NCBI GenBank assembly: GCA_018895275.1
Contig: JAHIOQ010000125.1
Span: 1 to 47,884, forward strand
DNA length: 47,884 nt
DNA from: Candidatus Omnitrophota bacterium
Lineage (GTDB): Bacteria; Omnitrophota; Gorgyraeia; B26-G9
Direction: 5' to 3'
The notes beneath the pieces are model-generated. The model was given only the letters and a program-made list of their open reading frames with translations. It was not told the origin of the DNA and searched no databases. Both the position numbers and the translations under genes were made by a program. The first letter of the stretch is position 1; each line of letters begins with the position of its first letter. Positions 32,616 to 40,239 of the stretch are shown here, one piece after another.

Positions 32616-33785
32616 ATGATAAATTTTACTAAATTGCTGGGAGGAACTCCCGGTGTATCGGAGATGCTCAAGGCCGTAAGCCGGAAAAAACATTCCGCGC
32701 TATATGTAGCTTGCAATGCATCGCGGCCGTTGGTGGTTTTTAATGTTACAAGGTACTGTAATCTTGAATGCCGGCATTGCTATTTAAAGTCGCGGGATAA
32801 GCTGATTAAGGGAGAGCTTTCGCTCGCGCAGATAAAAAAGGTTTTGGATTCTTTAGGAGAGATGGAAATCCCCGTGCTTCTGCTTTCCGGCGGCGAACCT
32901 TTAGCGCATAAGGATATTTTTACGATTATTGAATACGCTAAAAGTAAAAATATCCGGGTCGGGTTGTCCACGAACGGAACGCTGATTACAAAGCCGGCTG
33001 CCTGCCGCTTAAACGCGTTGGGTGTTGATTACGTGGGGGTGAGTATAGACGGCAAACGGCAGCGGCATGATTACTTTCGCCGGATGAAAGGCGCCTATGA
33101 GCGCTCGATAAGAGGTATTCGAAACGCGCAGGATGCGGGGTTAAAGGCCGGAGTGCGTTTTACGATTACAAAATTAAATGCCGCGGACCTGCCCGCGGTA
33201 ATTGATATGTGCCTTAAGGAAAATATCCCGCGGTTCTGTATGTACCACCTCGTTTATGCCGGAAGAGGCACCGCGCTTGCCGCAGAAGATATCGATAACG
33301 CACAGCGCCGGCAGGTGGTTGATTTTTTGATAAGGCGTACGCAGGAGTGCAATGCGCAGGGAAAAAATATTGAGATACTGAGCGTGGATAATCATGCGGA
33401 CGGTATTTATATTTATCTTTATTTAAAGCAGAAAAACCCGGCTAAGGCAAAAGAGGTACTGCGGCTTTTAAAATTTCACGGTGGTTGTTCTGCCGCTAGT
33501 AAGGTTGTCGATGTAAGCCCGGACGGAAATGTTTTCCCTTGCCAGTTCTGGCACGAGGATATGCTGGGCAGCGTAAAAGAAGAAGATTTTTACCGTATAT
33601 GGCTTAACCGGAGCAATCGGAAACTGCAAAAACTGCGGCATAAGGCGCAGTATCTTAAAGGGAAATGCAGCCGCTGCCGATATCAGGCTTACTGCGGCGG
33701 CTGCCGGGTGCGCGCGTTTACGGTTTACGGCGATTTTTGGCAGGAAGATCCTTGTTGTTATCTGGAAGAAAAAGAAATAGGCTGA
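32616..33785 (+). CDS. ahbC: Radical SAM/SPASM protein, probable AhbC (12,18-didecarboxysiroheme deacetylase)
   Basis: The radical SAM motif is C48-x3-C52-x2-C55 in V-T-R-Y-C-N-L-E-C-R-H-C-Y, followed by S-G-G-E-P and S-T-N-G-T. The C-terminal SPASM-like region has C-S-R-C-R-Y-Q-A-Y-C-G-G-C-R-V-R-A and further cysteines for auxiliary clusters. Y-H-L-V-Y-A-G-R-G near residue 210 resembles what I recall of AhbC/NirJ-type heme enzymes. Standing two bases after cobA-hemD in a siroheme cluster, AhbC is the best call, with AhbD or NirJ as alternatives. AAGGA precedes ATG 32616. Confidence 0.7.
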   Translation: MINFTKLLGGTPGVSEMLKAVSRKKHSALYVACNASRPLVVFNVTRYCNLECRHCYLKSRDKLIKGELSLAQIKKVLDSLGEMEIPVLLLSGGEPLAHKDIFTIIEYAKSKNIRVGLSTNGTLITKPAACRLNALGVDYVGVSIDGKRQRHDYFRRMKGAYERSIRGIRNAQDAGLKAGVRFTITKLNAADLPAVIDMCLKENIPRFCMYHLVYAGRGTALAAEDIDNAQRRQVVDFLIRRTQECNAQGKNIEILSVDNHADGIYIYLYLKQKNPAKAKEVLRLLKFHGGCSAASKVVDVSPDGNVFPCQFWHEDMLGSVKEEDFYRIWLNRSNRKLQKLRHKAQYLKGKCSRCRYQAYCGGCRVRAFTVYGDFWQEDPCCYLEEKEIG

Positions 33786-33879
33786 AACCGGCTTGCCGGC
33801 AGTGATATAATGTATAATAGTGTCAAAAGTTTTATAAAAAATTGAAAAAGGACGGGGTAGTTTTAAAGGATTCGGAGGG

Positions 33880-34024
33880 GATAAATTCAAAAATCAAAAA
33901 TTAAAAATCAAAATGACAAATCAAAATTCAAAATTAAAAAAATTGTTTAAAAAAGAATATTATAATGCTTAAAATTTTACATTGTTATTTTGATATTTGC
34001 ATTTTAATTTTTGATATTTTAAGC
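33880..34024. repeat. AT-rich imperfect inverted repeat in a gene-free gap
   Basis: The 325-base gap 33786-34110 holds no gene. Its left arm (about 33880-33938, rich in ATCAAAAATTAAAA) is roughly complementary in reverse to the right arm (about 33970-34024, TTTTAATTTTTGAT). The arms could fold into a long imperfect hairpin. A small GC palindrome (CCGGCTTGCCGG, 33789-33800) and two TATAAT-like boxes (33806, 33813) precede it. It looks like a dispersed palindromic repeat rather than a coding remnant. Confidence 0.6.
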
Positions 34025-34063
34025 TGGTTAATACGTAAAAATAAGCGATGATTATCGGAGTTT

Positions 34064-34092
34064 TTGGTTAAGCTTTTGACAGAACGTAATAT
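34064..34092 (+). promoter_or_regulatory. Possible promoter of the trkA-like gene
   Basis: TTGGTT (34064-34069), a 17-base spacer and TAATAT (34087-34092) lie 18 bases before ATG 34111, with GGGGAGGG as ribosome binding site between. A consensus TTGACA at 34076 overlaps the spacer but has no -10 box at the right distance. Confidence 0.5.
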
Positions 34093-34110
34093 GTTACGGG
34101 GAGGGACATT

Positions 34111-34800
34111 ATGCGCCAGATTGCGGTATTGGGATTAGGGAGCTTTGGTTCGACCGTGGCAAAGACATTGACGGACCAGGGCGTAGAGGTGTTGGCAGTT
34201 GATGCCGATAAGGAGAAAGTCGAAGATATCAAGGATTATGTGGCGGTTGCCGTTTCCCTGGACACAACGGATGAAAAAGCGCTGCGTTCAATAGGTATTG
34301 AACAGGTGGATGCGGCAATTGTCTGTATCGGAGAAAATGTCGAGGCCAACCTGCTTACGATTACTCTGCTCAAAAAAATGGGTATAAAGAATATTTACGG
34401 ACGGTCTGTAAATCCGCTTCAGGAAGAGATTCTTAAGTCATTGGAGATTACGAAGATTATTAATCTGGAGCGGGAGATGGGAGAGTCGGTGGGTAAAAGT
34501 TTGACAAACCCGAATATCCAGGTATGCATGAAACTCTCCAGCGGGCATACGATGGCCGAGATAAAAATACCGAAAGAATTTTGCGGCCGCACGCTTAAGG
34601 AACTTAATCTCCGTAAGCGCTATGATGTCAATATTGTGGCGATTAAGAAACAGACCCCTTCCATCAATGAACGCGGCCAGCGGATTTTGATTGAGCAAAT
34701 TAATGATTTACCGCAGGCGGAAGATGTCCTGGAAGAAAGCGATGCGTTGATTGTTGTCGGCAAGCAGGAAAGCATCGCCTTGCTTTCCCAACATAAATGA
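34111..34800 (+). CDS. TrkA/KtrA-type potassium uptake regulatory protein
   Basis: An RCK-N domain with the NAD-binding G7-L-G-S-F-G12 loop and acidic D-A-D at the end of the second strand spans residues 1-125; an RCK-C domain (about 135-225) follows, with M-A-E-I-K-I-P and D-A-L-I-V-V-G. Single-repeat size (229 residues) is that of KtrA. Such proteins form gating rings on TrkH/KtrB potassium transporters. No membrane transporter gene is adjacent, so its partner must be elsewhere. The next gene begins 10 bases after its stop. Confidence 0.93.
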   Translation: MRQIAVLGLGSFGSTVAKTLTDQGVEVLAVDADKEKVEDIKDYVAVAVSLDTTDEKALRSIGIEQVDAAIVCIGENVEANLLTITLLKKMGIKNIYGRSVNPLQEEILKSLEITKIINLEREMGESVGKSLTNPNIQVCMKLSSGHTMAEIKIPKEFCGRTLKELNLRKRYDVNIVAIKKQTPSINERGQRILIEQINDLPQAEDVLEESDALIVVGKQESIALLSQHK

Positions 34801-34810
34801 GGGTGAGGTT

Positions 34811-35485
34811 ATGAAACGTAAGATAAATATATTATTTGCGGTTATTATCGCGGTTTTTCTCATATTATGGTACCTGGGAAGTCTGACGATGTCTTCGGCC
34901 TATAAAGACGCGGTTGTTTTACTCGCCGGCTGCGGGATAGTATGCGTGCTTTATATCCTGAACCGGCTGATTATATTCAGAAAAAAATTTGAGCTTGCCA
35001 TGCGGCATATCCTGGAAAATAATTTTCAAACCGGTATTTCCCTGCCCGGCAATGATGAGTTTTCTTTTCTCGCGCAAAAATTTAATGATGTCGTGGACAG
35101 GATTAATAAATACGACCGTCTGCGTGAGGATAGGGTTGATATCCTGAATAAGCAGTTATCGATTTTAAACCGTAATATCATAAACGGGGTTATGCTGCTC
35201 GACCAGCAGTCCGGCCGTGTCAAAATCAACAAAGCGGCGCAGGAGGTCTTTGAGGTTAACCAGGATGAGTTAAGCATTGATTCGGTTATTAAGCTGGAGG
35301 CAAACAGCGAGTTTAATAAATTGTATTATGAAATCGTTAACCGGAGGGCAAATACCATTGCCGCCGATATAGAGCTGTTTTTGCCCGTGTTGCGCGCGAA
35401 GGCGGCGGTGAGCCTGAAAATGTTCGCGATTAAAGATAAGGATGAAAAGCTCAACTCGATTCTGTGTGTTTTTACCAAGGCATGA
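34811..35485 (+). CDS. HAMP-PAS membrane sensor fragment without a kinase domain
   Basis: Two membrane helices (about residues 7-26 and 34-52) with a very short loop are followed by a HAMP-like helical segment (about 55-95, ending N-D-V-V-D-R-I-N-K) and a PAS-like domain (about 105-215, with N-G-V-M-L-L-D, I-N-K-A-A-Q-E-V-F-E-V). The protein ends where a histidine-kinase dimerisation domain would be expected, and no kinase sequence follows. It may be a stand-alone sensor acting on the TrkA-like protein upstream, or a truncated kinase. GGGTGAGG precedes ATG 34811. Confidence 0.65.
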   Translation: MKRKINILFAVIIAVFLILWYLGSLTMSSAYKDAVVLLAGCGIVCVLYILNRLIIFRKKFELAMRHILENNFQTGISLPGNDEFSFLAQKFNDVVDRINKYDRLREDRVDILNKQLSILNRNIINGVMLLDQQSGRVKINKAAQEVFEVNQDELSIDSVIKLEANSEFNKLYYEIVNRRANTIAADIELFLPVLRAKAAVSLKMFAIKDKDEKLNSILCVFTKA

Positions 35486-35573
35486 AAATTGAATATTGAA
35501 AATAGAGTGGTGGATAATATTGATTCTCTTATCGTTATAAAAAATAACCTATGGAAATTTATTTTACTCTTGG

Positions 35574-37628
35574 ATGTTAAATAAAATCAAAATTATGGGA
35601 CTGTACATAATGTGCGCCGTCTTGTTGTCCGTCGCCGGTTTTGTTTACGCTAGCGGCAATAATGATTACGCTCAGTATCTGCAAAAAGGCAGAACCGCTT
35701 TCGGCAATGCTGATTATGCCCAGGCACTGGCTGCTTATAAAGAAGCGGAACAAATTGATCCGGGGTCCAAAGAGGCGATTTTGAACCAGGCGCTGATATA
35801 TAAAACTACGCGGCAGTACAGCCGGGCGGTTGCCTGTTATAAAAAACTGCTTAAGATTCAGCCGGACCAGATGGTTCACCTTAATATGGGGGAGCTTTAT
35901 TATTTAAACGCCATGCCGCGGGAAGCCATCGAATCGCTGAATACCGCCTTAAAAATGGGATTGGATGAGGCGCGGGCTTATTTTTGGCTGGGAAAGTGTT
36001 TTGAGGATACCGGGCAAACGGATAATGCCTTATGGGCACATGCAAAGGCCGTGCAGAGTGATGACGCCTTTGCCTGCGCGCATTTATCCCTGGGCAAGGC
36101 CTATGAGCAAAAAAAGATGTGGGCAGCGGCGATAAAAGAGTTTGTCAAAGTAAAGGAGCTTGATCCGAGCATTGTAGAAATATACTGGTCTTTGGCCATG
36201 GCCTATTTTTATCAGGATAATTATGAAAACGCCCTTGTGGCTTTCCGTAAGGTTCAGGCAATTGATCCGGACAATGAACAGGTTAAAACATATATTGATT
36301 CTATTTACCGTAAGGCCGGGGAGGCATTGAAGAAAAACCTGGCGCAAAGGCAGACGAAAAGGCTTGATGAAAGCAGCGCGAAAAAGGTCTCGCCCAAGCG
36401 CGCGGACGGAGCGCTGGTTTTAAGGATCCATATCGGTGATTCAAAAGGCTTTTGTTTTAAATGCGCCGCGGACTTTAATATTGAAGGCAGCGGCGGAAAG
36501 GTTCTTTTTCAGGGAGAAAAAGGCTGTTTGTACAGCCTGGATATTAAAAGAGGAAATATTATCCTGCGCGCGGGTGATAAAAGAATAATAGAGTTTAGCC
36601 AGACAATATATTTGCGGCAAAAAGACGCAGCGGCAACGATACTTATTTTTAATTTGGAGTCGGGCACGGGAGAATACTGGGCAAGCAAGACGGATCGTCT
36701 TTACCGGGGAGAGCTTGAACTGAGCGTTGTCCCGGAAGATAAGATCAGGATAATCAATAAAGTTAATATGGAAGAATATCTTTACGGAGTATTGCCCAGC
36801 GAGATGGACAGCAAATGGCCTGAAGAGGCGCTGAAGGCCCAGGCAGTAGCCGCGCGCAGCGAGGCCTACGCGAAACTGGGGCGGCACAAAAACGACGGGT
36901 TTGATTTCTGCTCCGGCGTGCATTGCCAGGTTTACAACGGCGCGCGCGTGGAGACTACGGCGACGAACGAAGCGGTTGATGTGACGCAGGGAGAAGTAGT
37001 TGCTTATAAAGGGATCCCCATCGATGCCGTCTACAGCAACAGCTGCGGAGGCCATACCCAGGGGAATGTGTTCAGCAAGCGGGAGCCCATTCCTTATTTA
37101 AAGGCCAAACAGGATGCCGTAGGGGCAACGGGGTTCTTTTTTCCTCTATCCCCCCTGGAACAGGAAGACTGGCTTTGGTATGCGGATATTCCCGTATTTT
37201 GCAACAACGAAGCCTTTTCCCGGCGCAGCAATTTTCGCTGGATGAGGGTGTATTCAAAACTGTCTCTGGAACAGCTTATCAATAAAAAAATAGATATCGG
37301 CAGGCTCATATCCATAGATATTACGGAAAGGAATATATCCGGCCATGTCTATCGTATCCGGATTATCGGTTCAAAAGGCCGCTTTAACGTGGAAAAGGAA
37401 CTTGTGGTGCGGCAGATGTTGGGTAATCTGCGCAGCAGCATGTTTAACATTGATGTTAAGCTTGACCATAAAGGGGTGGCGCAGGAGTTTATTTTCTACG
37501 GCGGCGGATGGGGGCATGCCGTGGGGATGTGCCAGGTGGGCGCGGCAACAATGGCCCAGGCAGGGTATAAATATGATGCAATACTGAAATTCTATTACAC
37601 GGATGTGGAGATTAAAAAGCTGTATTGA
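35574..37628 (+). CDS. Exported TPR-SpoIID/LytB domain protein
   Basis: A signal peptide ends near residue 25 (V-Y-A/S-G). Residues of about 30-235 hold five to six tetratricopeptide repeats. The C-terminal part (about 300-684) is a SpoIID domain with E-E-Y-L-Y-G-V-L-P-S-E-M, A-L-K-A-Q-A-V-A-A-R-S-E-A-Y and the terminal G-W-G-H-A-V-G-M-C-Q-V-G-A. SpoIID proteins are peptidoglycan lytic transglycosylases acting on denuded glycans; here, outside sporulation, a role in wall remodelling in the periplasm is likely. Asn/Ser-rich N-S-C-G-G-H-T near residue 482 is the other conserved motif. No clear ribosome binding site precedes ATG 35574. Confidence 0.88.
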   Translation: MLNKIKIMGLYIMCAVLLSVAGFVYASGNNDYAQYLQKGRTAFGNADYAQALAAYKEAEQIDPGSKEAILNQALIYKTTRQYSRAVACYKKLLKIQPDQMVHLNMGELYYLNAMPREAIESLNTALKMGLDEARAYFWLGKCFEDTGQTDNALWAHAKAVQSDDAFACAHLSLGKAYEQKKMWAAAIKEFVKVKELDPSIVEIYWSLAMAYFYQDNYENALVAFRKVQAIDPDNEQVKTYIDSIYRKAGEALKKNLAQRQTKRLDESSAKKVSPKRADGALVLRIHIGDSKGFCFKCAADFNIEGSGGKVLFQGEKGCLYSLDIKRGNIILRAGDKRIIEFSQTIYLRQKDAAATILIFNLESGTGEYWASKTDRLYRGELELSVVPEDKIRIINKVNMEEYLYGVLPSEMDSKWPEEALKAQAVAARSEAYAKLGRHKNDGFDFCSGVHCQVYNGARVETTATNEAVDVTQGEVVAYKGIPIDAVYSNSCGGHTQGNVFSKREPIPYLKAKQDAVGATGFFFPLSPLEQEDWLWYADIPVFCNNEAFSRRSNFRWMRVYSKLSLEQLINKKIDIGRLISIDITERNISGHVYRIRIIGSKGRFNVEKELVVRQMLGNLRSSMFNIDVKLDHKGVAQEFIFYGGGWGHAVGMCQVGAATMAQAGYKYDAILKFYYTDVEIKKLY

Positions 37629-37630
37629 TA

Positions 37631-37659
37631 TTGCGTAAATATTGATAATAACCTATAAT
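37631..37659 (+). promoter_or_regulatory. feoA promoter with Fur-box-like hexamer, no leader
   Basis: TTGCGT (37631-37636), a 17-base spacer and perfect TATAAT (37654-37659) leave only 10 bases before the feoA ATG, with no Shine-Dalgarno. A GATAAT hexamer (37644-37649), the unit of Fur operators, sits in the spacer. The same -10-to-ATG distance is found at fur. Confidence 0.65.
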
Positions 37660-37669
37660 AGCAGCTGTT

Positions 37670-37909
37670 ATGAATAAAATAAATCTTGTACAAATGAAGG
37701 CCGGGCAAAAAGGTACGATTGTCCGTATTGAGGGCGCAGAGGCATTCTCAAAACGCCTTGGCGTCATGGGTATGCGAATAGACAAGTCCGTGATAAAACT
37801 CAGCGCCTTTGTTTTTTGCGGGCCGGTGGCCATCCGGGTCGGGCGCACGGTTATCGCCCTTGGCTACGGTATGGCGTCTAAGGTTTGGGTGCAATTAGAG
37901 AAAAAATGA
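37670..37909 (+). CDS. feoA: Ferrous iron transport protein FeoA
   Basis: This 79-residue SH3-like protein matches FeoA over its length (L-x-x-M-K-A-G-Q-K-G-T-I-V-R-I near the start, R-L-G-V-M-G-M-R-I near 32 and V-A-I-R-V-G-R-T-V-I-A-L-G near 53). FeoA is a small cytoplasmic partner of the FeoB channel. It overlaps the feoB start by four bases (ATGA). There is no ribosome binding site, and the promoter -10 box lies 10 bases before the ATG. Confidence 0.94.
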   Translation: MNKINLVQMKAGQKGTIVRIEGAEAFSKRLGVMGMRIDKSVIKLSAFVFCGPVAIRVGRTVIALGYGMASKVWVQLEKK

Positions 37910-39618
37910 AAAAGATTGTTTTAATCGGCAATCCTAATGTGGGCAAAAGCGTTTTATTTTCCCGCCTTACCGGGGTAAGGGTGCTTGTTTCCAATTATCC
38001 CGGGACTACGGTTGAGTTCCTGGAAGGATATCTTTGCGTCGATGACGAACAGATGCAGGTGATTGACCTTCCGGGTACCTATAGCCTGGAGCCCTCTGTT
38101 CCGGCGGAAGAAGTAAGCGTGAAGATGCTTTCTCTGTCGGATATCATCGTCAATGTCATTGACGCGACGAACCTGGAACGCAACCTGTATTTAACCATGG
38201 AGCTTATCGAGACAGGCCGCCCGATGGTCGTTGCCTTAAACATGTTTGACGAGAGAAAACACCGCGGAGTGGATATTGACGCCCGGCAGCTGGAGAAACT
38301 TCTCGGCGTCCCGGTAATTCCGACCAGCGGGATTACCGGGATGGGGATAAAGGCGCTTAAGGAGCGGTTAAAAAATGTTCCGGCAGGAAAGAGTTTTTTT
38401 CGCACGCATGAGGAACGCTGGAGCAGTATCGGGCATATCACCGAAAGCGTGCAGCGGCTTTCGCACCGGCACCATACGTTTTGGGAAGCGCTCGAGGATG
38501 CCTCGGTCAACCATGCCTGGGGGCTGATTATCGCAGGGGGCATTATATTTGCCGGTTTTAAATTTATCCGGTTTGTGGCTGAAGGACTGATTAATACGGT
38601 GTTTGAGCCGTTTTTTCAGAACGTATACCTGCCCCTGCTGGAGCGCTTAAGTGTTATCTTAGGCCAGGGAGGTTTACTGCATTCGCTGCTGATCGGGAAA
38701 ATGATTGACGGAAAGATCGATTTTCAACAGTCGTTAGGACTGCTGACCACGGCTCCGTATGTGGAATTCGTCATGGTTCTGCCGTATGTGTTTTCATTTT
38801 ATCTGCTTTTAAGTTTTCTTGAAGACAGCGGATACATCCCGCGTTTAGCCTTACTTCTGGACAATGTAATGCACAAGCTGGGGCTGCATGGATTTGCGAT
38901 TATTCCGGTTTTGCTCGGGTTCGGCTGTAATGTTCCCGGAATACTGGGGACAAGGATATTGGAAAGCAAGCGGGAGCGGTTTATCGCCGCAACGCTTATA
39001 TCCATCGGCGTGCCCTGCGCCGCGTTACAGGCGATGATTGTAGGGATACTGGGAAAATTCGGCGGCCGCTATGTCGCGCTTGTTTATGCCGTGCTTTTTT
39101 GCCTTTGGCTTTTTTTAGGCCTGGCGATGAACTATTTTTTAAAGGGGTACAGCCCGGAGCTTTTACTGGAAATCCCGCCGTACCGTTTTCCGGCGCTGAA
39201 CCTGCTGGCGAAAAAAATAGTTATGCGCATACGCGGTTTTATTATCGAGGCTCTGCCGATAATAATGCTGAGTATTTTGGTTATCAATATATTGCAGCAG
39301 GTGCGGATTTTTGAATTTATTTCCGCGCTTTTTAGCCCGCTGCTCGGCCGGGTGTTCGGATTGCCGAAAGAAGCGATATGGGTATTGATAATCGGCCTGC
39401 TGCGCAAAGATATCGCCGCGGGAATGCTGATACCGTTACATCTGAGCGTTAAACAATTGATTATTGCCTGCCTCGTATTATCGATGTCGTTTCCCTGCAT
39501 CGCGACGGTGGTGATCTTTTTAAAAGAACTGGGATGGAAACGGCTTGGGCAGGCCGCGCTGATAATGGTCGGGATTACGACACTGGTCGGCGGGATAATG
39601 AATGTTATTTTGCCTTAA
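37906..39618 (+). CDS. feoB: Ferrous iron transport protein FeoB
   Basis: The N-terminal G domain has G8-N-P-N-V-G-K-S15 (G1), N-Y-P-G-T-T-V-E (G2), D-L-P-G-T-Y-S-L (G3) and a G4-like L-N-M-F-D-E. A helical GDI domain and a membrane part with about seven to eight helices follow, including the gate motifs G-F-G-C-N-V-P-G and G-V-P-C-A-A-L-Q. At 570 residues it is a compact FeoB lacking the long C-terminal extension of gamma-proteobacterial forms. It imports Fe(II) across the inner membrane. Start ATG 37906 overlaps feoA. Confidence 0.96.
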   Translation: MKKIVLIGNPNVGKSVLFSRLTGVRVLVSNYPGTTVEFLEGYLCVDDEQMQVIDLPGTYSLEPSVPAEEVSVKMLSLSDIIVNVIDATNLERNLYLTMELIETGRPMVVALNMFDERKHRGVDIDARQLEKLLGVPVIPTSGITGMGIKALKERLKNVPAGKSFFRTHEERWSSIGHITESVQRLSHRHHTFWEALEDASVNHAWGLIIAGGIIFAGFKFIRFVAEGLINTVFEPFFQNVYLPLLERLSVILGQGGLLHSLLIGKMIDGKIDFQQSLGLLTTAPYVEFVMVLPYVFSFYLLLSFLEDSGYIPRLALLLDNVMHKLGLHGFAIIPVLLGFGCNVPGILGTRILESKRERFIAATLISIGVPCAALQAMIVGILGKFGGRYVALVYAVLFCLWLFLGLAMNYFLKGYSPELLLEIPPYRFPALNLLAKKIVMRIRGFIIEALPIIMLSILVINILQQVRIFEFISALFSPLLGRVFGLPKEAIWVLIIGLLRKDIAAGMLIPLHLSVKQLIIACLVLSMSFPCIATVVIFLKELGWKRLGQAALIMVGITTLVGGIMNVILP

Positions 39619-39639
39619 CCTGAGGAAAGGAGAGATTTT

Positions 39640-40239
39640 ATGGAAGGCAAGCCGAAAAATAATTTTCTAAATAAAATTATCGGCGGGATAATTATTTTTT
39701 GTATTATTCTTATTCTCATCACGGTTTTTATCGCCAGGGCGTATTTGAATACATACCGGTTATTTACGCAGCGGCATCTGGTTGCCGTTGTCGAATGCCA
39801 AAAGACGCCTAAGGCTAGGCATCCGGTACTTTGCGTTGAACTGTATCCGGAAACGGAAGCGGCGCGGAAAAAAACATTGTTTTTTAATGCCGATGAATGG
39901 GTGATTGAGGGGCATATGGTGCTTTGGAAACCGGTTTTCGGGATTTTCGGCGCGCAGCGCTATTATCGGTTAGAACGTATAAGCGGAAGATACCGGGATA
40001 TCGAAAAGGAGAAAAAAGAAGAACGGCTGGTTTACAGCCTTTCGGAGCAGCCGGATAGATTCTGGTTCTTTATCTATCGCTACCAGCGTTTTATCCCTTT
40101 TGTGGAAGCAGCCTACGGGAACAGCGCCTTTGTGCCTTTTGAACCCGGCAAGAAATTTCATGTCTATGTTACCTATTACGGATTCATGATTAAAGAGGTT
40201 AGCGAGCCGAAAAAAAGAAACTGGTGGTCAGTAGGGTGA
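39640..40239 (+). CDS. Membrane-anchored protein of unknown function next to feoB
   Basis: I do not recognise this family. It has one hydrophobic helix (about residues 12-35) and a soluble domain of about 160 residues that begins with two strands (L-V-A-V-V-E-C and H-P-V-L-C-V-E-L) and includes a W-V-I-E-G-H-M-V-L-W-K-P motif and a Tyr/Arg-rich F-F-I-Y-R-Y-Q-R-F segment. GGAAAGGAGAG precedes ATG 39640, and it starts 21 bases after feoB, so it is probably co-transcribed with feoAB. Its 3' end overlaps the convergent gene on the - strand by 41 bases. Confidence 0.7.
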   Translation: MEGKPKNNFLNKIIGGIIIFCIILILITVFIARAYLNTYRLFTQRHLVAVVECQKTPKARHPVLCVELYPETEAARKKTLFFNADEWVIEGHMVLWKPVFGIFGAQRYYRLERISGRYRDIEKEKKEERLVYSLSEQPDRFWFFIYRYQRFIPFVEAAYGNSAFVPFEPGKKFHVYVTYYGFMIKEVSEPKKRNWWSVG

